64,000 bases of DNA from Pagrus major (Eukaryota > Chordata > Actinopteri > Spariformes > Sparidae). The DNA lies in NCBI RefSeq assembly GCF_040436345.1, contig NC_133216.1:22013292-22077291 (forward strand), in the 5' to 3' direction. A program made the position numbers and the translations under genes. The notes under the pieces are model-generated. The model had not been told where the DNA came from. It saw only the letters and a list, made by a program, of their open reading frames with translations, and searched no databases. Shown here one piece after another: positions 46,401 to 58,128 of this stretch; the stretch's first letter is position 1; every line of letters begins with the position of its first letter.

Positions 46401-49400
46401 ATTTTCTGTGTCAATGTGAATACACTGTAGCATTGTATCAGATTATTGTACATTTCACAACCACTAAGCTGTTGTTGACTTAATTTTTCACTGGTGAGAA
46501 GAAGTACTTACTCATTTTTGGGGATATTTGGGGATCGTTCTTTAGATAAAATCCATTAGCCATGCAAAAATCAAGATGGTTGCCATTTTTCCAAGATGAC
46601 TGAAATAAATGAAGTCATAATTTTTTTTACCACAGAAAATTTTGATTTCTAACTGTAGAAAGGCTAAGAGGTATGATTGGACCAATTTTAAATGTACAAC
46701 CGGTTTGATATAAGGCCGGACCTGTAATACCAAATTTTACAATGAGAGAGTCAGCAGCTCCCAGGAGGAACATAATGAGAGCCCATGAATGAGAGTGTAG
46801 CAGCACTACAGTCCATCAGGGCAACTGCAACATGTTGTGTTTTCATTTCTCATAACAACAATTCAACTTGACACCCTCCAAATCTCCAAAATGGCAGCCA
46901 TCTTGCCATTTTGGTTGAACAATTTTTTTGCTTATCTGCTGCCCTAACAAGCCATCAAACAATATAAACAAAACTAACTACTATCACCATTTTAATAAGT
47001 CTGCTTGTTGTCAATTTCAATTCACAACAGAGTCCTTACTAAGACTAAGTGTTACTAAGGCTTAAACACGTTTGGTTGAATCCGTCTGCTGTTTCCATAA
47101 CCGCTAACTATTTTTCTGTGAATTGCTGCTACACTGGTCAGCCTAGCACAAGCAGCAGTGGTGGGTAGGGCATGAGGTTATTGATTAATAGATCCAGAGC
47201 TTATTAATGAGGGATTTTCTTCTTTTTTTTTTTTTTTTTTTACTTTTAATGTTGGAAAACCATGTTAAACAAAATATTAATCAATATTAATCATAGCAGA
47301 AAATGTGTCTTGAGGGTAACATTAATGTTTCTGACCACCACTACATCTTTTCTAAAATGTAATTTCTTATGTACAGTAAAACAGTTGTATAAGAAAGTAA
47401 TTTGGTTAACTGTGAATAATATAATGACACATCACAAATTTTAATCAGAAGAGAAAGATCTTTTTATATCTAAACAAACAAAATAAACAAACTCTTGTCA
47501 TTTTCATGACTGAGTAAACTGAAACAACAACAAACTGACCTTAAAGGACAACTAAATTTCATACTGTTTTAATTTGTTTATATGTGGCGGACCCTGCCAC
47601 CCTTCTAGCTTCAAACAGTGTTCTGGGACCTTATTTTCCTCTGAGAACAGCTTGTTTATTCAGTTATGGAAAATACATATTTCTGAGTTTCTATTATTAC
47701 CTCATTAATGTAAATATAAAAATTCTGAGTTTGAATTTCTTCTCCAAACTGCATAGTGCCCCTTTAACAACATATTGGCACTTTGAATTGAACCAAAACA
47801 TTGGCAAATTCTGTAAGTGACTGAAGAGATCTCCTCACATAGCAGATTTCCACTAAGTCACTGCAGTGCTGCATGTCAGCAAACCCAATTGACACATGCC
47901 ATAGACATCACCTGTGCATTACTTCACCAAGTTACCTGCCACTCTGTATACAAAAAGGCTATCATACCAAAAATAAATGCAAGGCTAAACAAATGGATAA
48001 AAGGCTCACATCAGCCAAGTGTGTTGAGTTCAGCCTCAGAGGGAGGATATTTCATTTTTATCTTTCTCTCTGTTGTATTTCAGCAGCTGGATTCAGGATT
48101 GTGCTGCTGGGAAAAAGTGAGGACAAACAGACAAAAGTTGGCAACTTCATTATCGGGGACCAAGCTTTTCATTACCAAATAACTTCCCGAACCAGACAGT
48201 GTGTGGCCACGTGTCGAGAATGGAACGGGAAACCACTGACAGTAGTGAAAACTCCACATAACATGTTTAGTCTACCTTCTGACATTATGAAAAGAGAGGT
48301 GAAGAGCTGTATGACTCTTTGTCCTCCTGGACCAAATGTTCTCCTGCTTTTAGTGAAGCCATCTAATTTCACTGAGGAGGACAGACAAAAGCTAATGCTC
48401 ATCCTGAGTTTGTTTGGTCGTGATGCTCTAAAACGCTCGATGGTCATTGTGACACATGAGGGGAATGAAATGAATGTCCATGTGAATGATCTCCTTCAAA
48501 AGTGTGGAGGAAGACACTGCAGTATTTCTCAAGATGACCACAGATTGTTAATGAAAAGGATTGAAGAAACAGCAAATGCAATCAGTGAAACTCCCCCCTC
48601 TGCTTTAAACCTGGTTCTGTGTGGGAGGAGAGGAGCAGGGAAGACTTCAGCCGCCAAGGCCATTTTAGGTCAGACTTATTCAGTCTCCACCTCATCAGAG
48701 TGTGGTCACAGTCAGGGAGAGGTGTGTGGACGTTGGGTTTCCCTGGTTGAGCTGCCTGCCTTGTGTGGAAAACCGCAGGAGGAAGTGATGAAGGAATCGA
48801 TCAGGTGTATCTCCCGCTTTGATCCTGAGGGTGTCCATGCCTTAATCCTGGTCCTACCTGTGGGTCCCCTCACTGATGATGACAAGGGAGAGTTAGAGAC
48901 CATTCAGAAAACTTTCAGCTCTCGAGTCAATGACTTCACTATGATTCTCTTCACTGTGGAGTCAGATCCTACAGCTCCAGCTTTTCGTAGCTTTGTGAGT
49001 AAGACCAAAGCCATCCAGGACCTCTGTCAAAGTTGTGAAGAAAGATATGTTTTTCTCAACATCAAGGACAAGCAGCAGATCCCAAAGCTGTTGGACATGG
49101 TGGAAAATATGAGATCCTCTGAAGACAAACCATCATCCTACACAACAGAAACATTTGCATTTGCCCAAGTAGAAAAGATCAGCACACTACAGACTGAACT
49201 GACGGACCTGAAAACAAACTGCAGGGGCATCTGTAAGTAATATAAATAATAATTTAGATGATAATAAATCAAAATATTTTTTCTGTGTTCTTTAAGTAAC
49301 TCATGATCTTTATATTTCATAGATGATGACGAGGAACAGAGCCCAGAGGGTCTCAGGATTGTGCTGGTAGGGAAGACTGGCAGTGGGAAGAGCTCCTCAG

Positions 49401-51889
49401 GAAACACCATTCTAAGAAAAGAAGAGTTTGAGGCCGATGTATGCCAAACATCAGTCACTAAACGTTGTCAGAAAGCACATTGTGAGGTGGATGGTCGTCC
49501 AGTTGTTCTGGTCGACACTCCTGGTCTGTTCGACACAACATTGTCCAATGATGAGGTTAATGAGGAGATGGTGAAATGCATCAGTCTTTTGGCTCCAGGA
49601 CCACATGTCTTCCTCTTGGTGATACAAATTGGTAGGTTTACAAAAGAGGAGAAAGATACATTAAATCTCATCAAGGAAGTATTTGGGGAAAATTCAGGAA
49701 AGTTCACCATCATTCTTTTAACTGGGGGTGATAACCTAAAGAAGCTATCCATCGATGACTACATCAAAAACAAATGTGATGAATCATTCAAAATTCTGAT
49801 TGAAAATTGTGGAGGAAGATACCACGTTTTTAACAACAATGATGAAGGAAACCGCACACAAGTCAGTGAGTTGATAACCAAGATTGACGAAATGGTGAAG
49901 AGAAATGGCAATAGCTGCTACACTAATGAGATGTTCCAGGAGGCTGAGGCAGCAATAAAGAAACAAATGGAGATAATCCTGAAGGAGAGGGAAGAGGAGA
50001 TGAGGAGGGAGAGGGAGGAACTTCAAAGAAAGCATGAGGAAGAAATAGAAGCAATGAAAAAAAGAATGGAAGAACAGAGGGCAGAAATTGAAGAGGAGAG
50101 AAAACTGAGAGAAAAACAACTTGAAGAAATGAAGGCAAACATCAAGAAAGAACAGGAAGAGAGAAAAAATGAACAGGAAATGAGAAAAGAAGAAGAAAAG
50201 AAGAAAAAACAAGAGGATGAAATTCAGAAACAGGATTGGAAGCAAAAAGTTGAAGCTTTGGAGCAAAAAATAAGATCTGAGTCAGAATTAAAGGAAAGCA
50301 TTTACAGAAAGCTGGGAGAGAGCAGAGAAGAGATGAGAAGAGAACGGGAGAATGAGGTGAACAAACAACAAGAATGGTGGGGAAAACGACGTCAAGAAGA
50401 TGAACAGAGACGACAAGAAGAACAAGCAAAACTAAGAAAGCTTCAAGAAGAATACGAACAAGAAAGACAAAATTATGAGAAGAAAAGAAAAGAAGAGGAC
50501 CGAATCAGAAAAGAACAAGAGGAAAGAGAGAAAAAAGACATTGAGGAAGAACAGAGAGCAAGAACTGAAAATGAGAGAAAAGTGAGAGAAAAACAACTTC
50601 AAGAAATGGAAGAAAACATTAAGAAGGAGCGAGAAGAGAGAAAGAAAGAACATGAAAGGAGAAATGTAGAAGACATGAAGAGACAACAACAGGAAGAAAG
50701 TAAACGACAGAAATGGGAACAAGAAGTTAAAGCTTTGGAGCAAAAAATAAGTTTAGAGTCAGAATCAAAGGAAAGCGTTTACAGAAAACTGGAGGAGAGT
50801 AGAGAAGAGATGAGAAAAGAACGAGATGACCTTGAAAAAAAACAAAAAGAATGGTGGGTCAAACGACATCAAGAAGATGAAGAGAGACGACAGGAGGAAC
50901 AAATGAGACTTCGAAAGCTGCAAGAAGAATATGAGCAAAAAAGAGAAAACTATGAAAAGAAACAAAAGGAAGAGGACCAAATCAGAACAGAAAAAGAGGA
51001 AAAAGAGAAAAAAGACATCAAGGAGAACCATAAGAAAGAAGTGGAGCGCATAAAGAAAAAATATGAAGAAGAGGCCAGAAATACAGCTGAAGAGTTCAAT
51101 GAATTCAGAGAGAAGAAGGAGAAGGATTTTGCAGCTCTGATAGACGAACACATTAAGGAAGTGACGGATCTGAAGCAACAGCAAGACAAAGAAATGCAGA
51201 AAAAGCAGGACGAATATGACGGATTGAAAGACCTTTCATCCCATAAAGAAAACAATCTGAAGCAAGAAATGGACAAAGTACAGAACAAACATAAACAAGA
51301 ATTGACTGACTTGATACTGCAAATTCTGACCCAAAGGAAAGACAACAGGAAAAAAATAAGGACAAAGCAAGACACACACAAAAAAGAGCTGGCTAACCTT
51401 GAAAAAGAACTTTCGGACAAAAACCAAAGAAAAGAGAAGAAACAAATGGATGAATTAAAGAAAGAACATGATCAAGAAATGAAAGCATTGGACAAAAAAC
51501 TTTTGACCCAAAACAAAGCACATCAGAGCTTAGAAAGGGCCAAGTTGTCTGCAAAACACATAGAAGAAAAGTTGGAAATGAAACAAAAGATTGTGACCCA
51601 GCAAAAACAAAAACGGAAGGAACGCATTGGTAATTTAAAAGAACGGCATGAACAAATCATGAATGAATTCAAACAGAGCGTTTTAGATGAAAATGACAAA
51701 AAAGAGAAAGAAAAAGTGGGTGAACTACAGAAGACACACGACGAAGAGATGATTGTGTTAAAGCAGCTACTGACTGAAGATGTAGACGAAGAAATAGATG
51801 AACTGCAAAAAAAACACAAAGAAGAAATGAATGACCTTAAAGGTAAACTCTTGACCACCACAGACAACTCATGGTGTTCAGCTTCATGA
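43469..51889 (+). CDS. gimap8: GIMAP8-like protein: four AIG1-type domains plus long coiled-coil tail
   Basis: Six coding exons join in phase to 4470 nt (1489 aa): 43469-43487, 44889-44942, 45103-45741, 45864-45905, 48084-49232, 49323-51889. GIMAPs are AIG1-type GTPases of immune cells (family knowledge). Domain 1 (about 28-215) has [16 protein letters not shown], lacking the P-loop Lys-Ser. Domain 2 (about 255-425) has [16 protein letters not shown], also without GKS/T. Domain 3 (about 427-600) has an intact P-loop GRRGAGKT (432-439) but LVELPALCG instead of DTPG. Domain 4 (about 645-835) is canonical: [15 protein letters not shown] (651-665), DTPGLFD (699-705) and the conserved box [20 protein letters not shown]. 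From about 840 to the end the sequence is Glu/Lys/Arg/Gln-rich coiled coil with a tandem 159-residue repeat. There is no transmembrane segment or lipid box. The start context (ATCATGG) is good. Poly(A) signal near 52902. Confidence 0.9.
44889..44942 (+). CDS. gimap8: GIMAP gene exon 2
   Basis: Acceptor ATTTACAG|GTG, donor TCCA|GTGAGT. Encodes [18 protein letters not shown], a leader I recall from other fish GIMAPs. Too short for a simple ORF scan. Confidence 0.85.
45103..45741 (+). CDS. gimap8: GIMAP gene exon 3 (degenerate AIG1 domain 1)
   Basis: Acceptor TTCTTCACAG|TG, donor GCTG|GTAAGT. Encodes [20 protein letters not shown]..., the conserved box [18 protein letters not shown] and LISTPR; the G1 lysine and G3 DTPG are absent (VINTGEL). 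Confidence 0.9.
45864..45905 (+). CDS. gimap8: GIMAP gene exon 4 (linker)
   Basis: Acceptor TGTTTGAAG|GA, donor CGCA|GTAAGT. Encodes the short linker [14 protein letters not shown] between domains 1 and 2. The call rests on splice sites and phase. Confidence 0.7.
45906..48083 (+). other. gimap8: GIMAP gene intron 4
   Basis: AT-rich, with a poly-T run at 47220-47241 and the dispersed repeat at 47.5-47.8 kb. No further exon recognised. Confidence 0.5.
47475..47767. repeat. Dispersed repeat, copy 2, in GIMAP intron 4
   Basis: Same ordered blocks as 30163-30475 (GGCGGACCCTGCCACC, CTAGCTTCAAACAGTGTT, TTCTGAGTTTGAATTTCTTC), same orientation. Confidence 0.65.
48084..49232 (+). CDS. gimap8: GIMAP gene exon 5 (AIG1-type domains 2 and 3)
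   Basis: Acceptor TTTCAG|CAG|CTG is a NAGNAG tandem site (start 48084 or 48087). Donor ATCT|GTAAGT. Encodes [40 protein letters not shown], then [20 protein letters not shown] and the box [20 protein letters not shown]. Confidence 0.92.
49323..51889 (+). CDS. gimap8: GIMAP gene exon 6 (canonical AIG1 domain and coiled-coil tail)
   Basis: Acceptor ATATTTCATAG|AT. Encodes the intact domain with [39 protein letters not shown] and LTGGDNL, then an uninterrupted charged helix of about 650 residues to the stop at 51887-51889. The long frames seen on the opposite strand are composition shadows. Confidence 0.95.
50090..51017 (+). repeat. gimap8: In-frame 477-bp tandem duplication in the GIMAP tail
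   Basis: 50090-50540 and 50567-51017 align at a constant offset of 477 bp (159 codons) without indels. Examples are [56 protein letters not shown] and [10 protein letters not shown] in both. By eye about two thirds of residues are identical. Confidence 0.85.
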
Positions 51890-52221
51890 GAGATTGTATT
51901 TTTGATGTATATGTATTCCTTGGATCTCATTGCTCCAGTAGCAGCCCCATTTCAACAGCAGCCCTGTGATTACCATTTGTAGCTTTATTTACATGGTGTA
52001 TGTTCACTGTAACAGTGCTGTTTTTAACAATGTCTTGACTCATGTTGAGACAGTCATTTACAAAATGAGCTGTACAATACAACTGAATCTAATGTATTTG
52101 TTTTGTACAATTCCAAACTATTTCTTTTTTATCTCAATGCTTTTTAAGGTATTTTTTTATTGTTTGCCTACAAAATATATACATATGACAGGGTAGTCAG
52201 TTGAAATATTATCACATCTAG

Positions 52222-52222
<1 letters not shown>

Positions 52223-52260
<38 letters not shown>
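52223..52260. repeat. (TG)n microsatellite
   Basis: About 18 TG units in the likely GIMAP 3' UTR. Confidence 0.95.
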
Positions 52261-52263
<3 letters not shown>

Positions 52264-52469
52264 AGATACTGGGGCTCTTAGAGGTAAAAAAAAAAAAAAA
52301 GCCAAGATTAGACTAAAGTTCCGGGGAAAAAAATTATCTTGTAAATCTTTGGAGAGGCACGACCACTAGGTTGAGAACCACTGGCTACAACAGAATTGAT
52401 GCAATATTAATAATCTTATGATAAATTATCTAATATATCAGTCACAGGGCCAGTTTACTACGGTTTTAT

Positions 52470-52615
52470 TTTTGATACTTTTAGCTGATAATACTGTACT
52501 TTTACTTAAGTTGGATTTTGAATGCAGGACTTTTACCTGTTGTGGAATAATTTTACATTGTTGTATTTCTGTTTTGACTTGACTAAAAGATTTTAATACT
52601 TCTTCCACCACTGGG
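52470..52615. repeat. Fragment of the ACTTTTACTTAAGT repeat family
   Basis: Carries GTACTTTTACTTAAGTTGGA and CTTCTTCCACCACTGG, shared with fragments near 3.3, 13.2 and 19.1 kb. Confidence 0.45.
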
Positions 52616-52901
52616 TATGTGTGAGGGAAGCTGAAGCTCATCAAAGTTTAAGATATTTCATTTTTGGTTTTGTCAATTGTTTTGTTTATTGGTCAAATAC
52701 TGGTTTCTAATGGTTTCTCATTGTACAAGTATATGAATATTTCCTAGCTGACATGTTTGTATATATTTAGTCTTGATGATCAGGACATATATTTTATTTG
52801 TAAGTGTAAAGATTTAAATGTGTGCATAGTCTTTAATTAGTATCTGCCATCTTAATTCCTTTTTTAGTACATTGTCTTATATACTTGAAAAGTATTATCT
52901 A

Positions 52902-52907
52902 AATAAA
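52902..52907 (+). promoter_or_regulatory. gimap8: Possible poly(A) signal of the GIMAP gene
   Basis: AATAAA about 1 kb after the stop, preceded by AT-rich 3' UTR-like sequence. Confidence 0.35.
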
Positions 52908-54036
52908 CCAAACTAAAACAGTAATGACATGGTCTGTCTCTGCTCAGGAGAGATTATTAACACAGATAAACTGGAAAAACACAGAGCACACAGGATGCTC
53001 TTTACAGTTTGTATCAGCAAATACCTGACTTATGATTGATAGATCAAACATCCTTATTAGTGACACTGCAGATGTTATCATCACCAAGTTAAAGCTTAAT
53101 TATAGAGTTTTCTATGTAACAGAAAATGGACAATGAATGTCGTTTCTATCTACATCTATTTGTTGGCCTTAATGAATTAAGATGAGGACCAGAGTGTGTT
53201 GCCTAACCACACAGTGAACGACACTATGGGAACATGTGGAGGGATGGCATGAAGCTAGTTGAGTTCATCTGTGACAGCAAAGTCCTGAATTGTTTTTACA
53301 CAAAACCACTATCGATGGCAACGGAGCAAACTCCAACTGTTGATGAAGGTCATGAGATGTGGCTGAAAGATTCAAAAACATCCTGGTGGGTAGGCCTGGA
53401 GTTGAGAACTGTTGTTAATTGTTATTTAGTGATTGAAGTCATTGAAATTCATATGATAAACAACCATCTAACATTCAGACAATAGTCTCTCTATCTATCT
53501 TTTTTGGTGCTGATGTGTCATTTGTTGTTAAGAACTGATGTTAACTAGACCTCTACAGGCTGGCTGTGGGCAACTGTGACAACTATTTTGGTGTGGGCGC
53601 CATCTGTGGGCCAACTTGGACTACTTCAGTTCTTCAGTTCCTTAAGTCTATGAGAAGGGACTGCCTGACAGTTGTGGAAAAACAGTCTTGATAAAATATA
53701 ATTTTCTCCTGTGAGATTCTTACCTTCTCTTCAGTGGGTCTTTTTACAAAGTGTGATATAATTATTTGCCTTCTGTAGACCTCTACTGTACATCTATACA
53801 GCACAATCCCATCATTTCAGGACAAACTCAGCACTGATGCCAGAAAGGCTCAACATTGGAACTGGTTAGTAACTTTGAGGTTTACATCTGTAGATCAAAA
53901 GACTTTGGTGGTGGTCGGATGTGTGAGATACTGATTAAATTGAACATAGGCTAAATGAATATCCTCCTTCATGGTTATGGTCACTACCCTACTGAAAACT
54001 GATACAACAGCCAGAAAATAGCAGTTGATAATAGGA
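52908..54036. other. Spacer downstream of the GIMAP gene
   Basis: No gene supported. The 53234-53485 frame has no family or splice support. Confidence 0.45.
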
Positions 54037-54382
54037 TATAAAGACGCAAGTTAGCTGTGCAACAATGCAAATTTCTAACATCGACACAATAGAACTACCT
54101 CGTACTTTACATATTTCCCGACTGTACCTGAAGGCAGCACCCTACCCTTGTCCCTCCCTCCATCGACCTGTTGCTGCCGCGCGTCGCGCTCTCGTCTGCC
54201 GCACGGTGGCGCGCTTTCCAATGGTGGCCGACGAGGATGACTGTACGGCTTGCTGTGTGGGAGAACTTGAAGCTGTGCAGGGGCAATTTGTGTTGCCATG
54301 TACCGCTTTCTGACCGAGGCTTGGAGGCGCTGAACGAAGCACCGCGTACAGCGTCCGGGCGCCCTCGTCCTGCACGGAGCAG
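54037..54382 (+). promoter_or_regulatory. CpG-rich putative promoter and noncoding first exon (possibly veph1)
   Basis: A TATAAA at 54037-54042 is followed by a GC- and CpG-rich stretch (CTGCCGCGCGTCGCGCTCTC) that ends at a strong donor GGAGCAG|GTAAGC (exon end 54382). The next plus-strand gene is veph1, whose leader exon starts at 62420, so this may be its first exon about 8 kb upstream. Part of this block (GAAGGCAGCACCCTA...) also occurs near 42087, so a repeat-borne or duplicated promoter is an alternative. Confidence 0.35.
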
Positions 54383-55086
54383 GTAAGCTGTCCGTCGCGG
54401 TACTGGGTTGAATCCGGGTTTTGTTTTGTCTTGTTGCATATGGCTCTCTTGTCAATACAGGCAGAAAACGCGGTGCTGAATGAGCGAATGCCACCCGCAT
54501 TCCTTGATGTCGGGAAAGTTGACTGGGTGAGGTGAAATCGGCGGTCAAAGCGCCGACGTGATACCTTCAAATACCTCTCGCTTCAGAAATGTACAGAGGA
54601 ATTCACAGGAGAGCGCGCAGGTGGATTGGAGAGGCTGTTCCCATTAACACTGGCTGTAATATAACGTGAAATACTTGTTAATTATTGCATATGCTGACAG
54701 TGTGTTTGCAGGCAGGGAAAGAAATGTGAAAAAATATAGAAAGGATGTGGAATTAAAGTAGGTTACAGACACACAATGCACTTTAAAATGGATATTTTTA
54801 GGATTTGATGGAAACATTGTGGCATCCTAGACTACTTATTTTACACCTGCTGTACTTCCATGTCTCCCTCTCTGTCTGGTCTGTCTCTCCCACTCCCTCC
54901 CTCCCTCCCTCTTTCTCTCTCTCACGGTGTTTCGGTGTAAATACAGTGGAATGTGCACCGAGAGCTTGAAAGGCGAGTTCAGTCGCATTACTCGCATGTA
55001 GTCCGTGCATTTCTTCTCTTTATGCTCGGCACAAGTCTAAATCCACTGTTGCTCCATCTGTGTGTGGAGACAGAGACAGGGAGAGA

Positions 55087-55111
55087 GGGGGAGGAGGGGA
55101 GGGGAGGGGGG
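55087..55111 (+). other. G-quadruplex-forming motif
   Basis: Runs of G5, G2, G4, G4 and G6 separated by single A bases, in the putative veph1 intron 1. It fits the canonical G4 pattern on the plus strand. Confidence 0.6.
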
Positions 55112-57714
55112 ATTCCTCAAGGTCACAGACTTCTGAGATTGGACAGATGTTGATGTCCCAAGATGGAGGGACATAATAAGGAGTATTTTGCGTGAAAGGA
55201 CTGACTGGATATTTATTCATGCTCCAGCCATCCCAGGGCAGGACAGATAGATGGACACACAGCTCATATTCACTCACTCGCTTCTCTCCAGAATGCAATT
55301 ACTAAAAATCCAGTATTATTGGATTTTTATGATGTCGTGTAGAGTATAAATTCATGTGCCTTACACTGGATTGCAAGTCCTTCATTTGATTCATCATGTG
55401 ACTTGGTGGGCAGCACAGTGGGTTTGAACAGTGGTGGAATCAGGGTATTTGAGGGACAGGGGCAAAAAAGATTACAAAAAAAAACATTGAATAAAAAAGG
55501 GCACCAGCTCTATGGGACACAAGACACTGTACCATCAACATGATGTTGAAGCTGTTATTTTAAGTTCAAAAAGTTACATAATGTTGCTAAACTGAGTTAA
55601 TGGGAGGTTATCTAATGGCGTCTTTGCATTTCCACAATGTTTTCCACGATGCACACCTTGCAAGTGGAAGCAGTAATGCATCATAGGTTAAATCAACTAT
55701 CCGACCCACATAGTCACTCAGGAAGCAGGAAACCTCGATAGTGTGGCGGATGCAAGATGCGAAAACATTTCTAAACTTAGAAACATATTAAACATGTATT
55801 GAGGAGGATATTTGAGGGCAGCTCACTATTAAGAATGAGGTCCTCACACTTAATGTGCTGAATTTATTGCTTCAAGCCTGCACTCCAGGTTTATTGGATC
55901 CGTATGCTGAAACCAGAACATGCTTCCGTTCAGCTCTCAGGGCAAGACTCTAAGAGTTCGGGCTGCGGAAAGCAGTGGGGAATGATGAATAATGAATGGT
56001 TTAGAGAATGCCTGTGAATGTTGGTTGGCGAAGTGTGGCAGTAATGCACTCTTCCAGCCGGCCCTCTCCTCTCTGCTGTGGAAATCCTCTCAGCAGTTGT
56101 GAGTCTCACAGCGCCGCAGAGCCAGAGGAACCCCCCTCCCCTTCCACACTTCAGGTTGGATTCACTGGCGTTTGTCACAGTCATACCTCCAGAGACTCAG
56201 ACACACAGTTACACACGGTGAAGTCAGTTTTAAATCAGCCTATAGAGACCTTTATTTTTTTTCACTGTCTGGGATTCAAATTAGTTCACCTTGGTATCCA
56301 GCACGGTGGGTCCCAAAAGATATCTTTGTGTCGCCAATCTGGGTTAAAGCTGAGCGTTTATAAACACAAACTTTTGCCCATATGTTGATCATTTTCTGGT
56401 TCATACTTTTATACTGTAACTGTAACTTTCCACAATATGGGACCTTTAATGTGTTACAGACAGAGACAGGGAAGCTTTATCCACTAGATTATTCATATAG
56501 CATTTCAGTAATAGCACTACTTAGCATAAAAACTGAATGGGATACGCAAACAGCTGATACCAATAACCGATAATTACCTGCGTCTCATGGCCAATACTGA
56601 TAAGATAATAATATTAATAAGATAGATAATAATTTTCCTGTTTAAAAAAATATTCCGAGCCATTAGTTTATACGCACCTGACGCAGGAGTTTTTCCTTCC
56701 TCTCAGAACCTTTGCAGCACATGTAGTGAAAATTACAATCATGTTCTTCTATATGTTTAATATTAGCGAGCAGTGACACAGTGAGAATAAATCATGTATA
56801 GAAATCGGAAATTTTGAAGTATGAAGATGCATCAATAATCAATTCATAATCACATTGTAGCCCTCTGAATCTGAATAAAAACAGCGGCCATCAGTCTGTG
56901 TGTGTCTGCACGGTTTGAACTTATCTCTCTGCTGCTCATAACATATCTGCTCCGGCTGCATTAGCCAGTCTGACTTAAGTGTCACGTTAAAGTGCTGCCG
57001 TGGTCTGCTTCTAGTTTCTCTTATCAGGTCCACAGTGACCGCTCTCCGGAGAGAAAGTGAGATCCTCACCTCCCCTCCTCCTCGTGCTCAGTCTCTCTCT
57101 CTGTCTCCACATTTCCCGTTCTGTCTGTCTTTATCTCTCAGTGTGTTTTACAGTAGCTATTTTCTCGGGCTCCTGTCATACTGTAATTCCCAATTGGTGC
57201 TCCGCAGCTGCATAACTGCAGGGCATAAATAATGGAGAACTTTCCCTTTCGCCCCCCTCTCACACACGTGCACACACACACACACATCTATAATACAGTA
57301 GACTCCTACAGTATGTTTCATAAGCTGAACCTCGGGGGTCTATCTTTCAAGAAGTCTTAACTGAGTCCTCTGCAGCAGTGTGGATCATTTCCCAAAGAAG
57401 TCTTCAGGGAGTCTCTTCTTTGTGACTTATTCATCTTACTTATTCATGATATTCATGGCATGTGTTACATAACTGATTGGCCTAGATATAGGGAATAAAT
57501 ACCAATGTAAACGTACCATTTATATGGACAATAGATTTCTGCTCAGGATGATATCGGAGGACCAATACATTAGATGTCACAGCGTGATATATTTTGACTG
57601 TTGGATGTATGGAGGCCTTTTGGCAGATCTGAACTGAAGGGTGTCGAGTAGTTGATTGACAGGAAGTTAATCAAACAACAATTTTTTAAGCAATTAATCG
57701 TTTGGGTCGTTAAT

Positions 57715-57950
57715 GTGTCGTTTTGGCAAGCTTCGGTCGCTCAGGAGGCAGAGCAGGTCATCTACTACTCGTAGGGTTGGTGGTTCGGTCACCGGCTCCG
57801 GCCTGAAATGGAAGTGTCCTTGGGCAAGACACTGAACCCCAATTGCTTTTCCATTGGTGCGTGAGCAGAAGTGTGAATGGCTTAGCGCAGAGGGTAAGGA
57901 AGCGCTGTACCACTCTTGATGAGCAGCCTCTGCTACTGGTACCATTTTAC
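57715..57950 (+). mobile_element. tRNA-derived SINE
   Basis: Pol III type 2 promoter boxes: an A-box-like TCGCTCAGGAGG at 57737-57748 and a B-box-like GGTTCGGTCACC at 57782-57793, spaced as in a tRNA. The body then reads GTGTCCTTGGGCAAGACACT and GAACCCCAATTGC, familiar from teleost SINEs. Confidence 0.8.
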
Positions 57951-58128
57951 CAATTTTCCAAGCAAAAACAACAAATATTCTCTGGTTTGAGCTTTTCTAG
58001 TGCTAAGATTAGCTGTTTTTCTCTGTTTTTATGTCGCTGTAAGCCGAGTATCTTTAGTGTTTGGACAACACAAGACATTAGAAAATGTTACTTTCTGTGG
58101 TTATTTAAGAAGTAAGTTATTCTTGTTG

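Noticed and set aside
49784-51930. Many long minus-strand frames rich in Phe, Leu and Ser
   Set aside because: Antisense shadows of the Glu/Lys-rich GIMAP coiled coil; low-complexity composition without start, splice or family support.
53234-53485. 83-codon plus-strand frame downstream of the GIMAP gene
   Set aside because: No splice partners, no family match and ordinary intergenic composition.
54075-54570. Minus-strand 110-157 codon frames in the CpG-rich block
   Set aside because: No recognisable domain; the plus-strand donor and TATA box fit a promoter/leader better.
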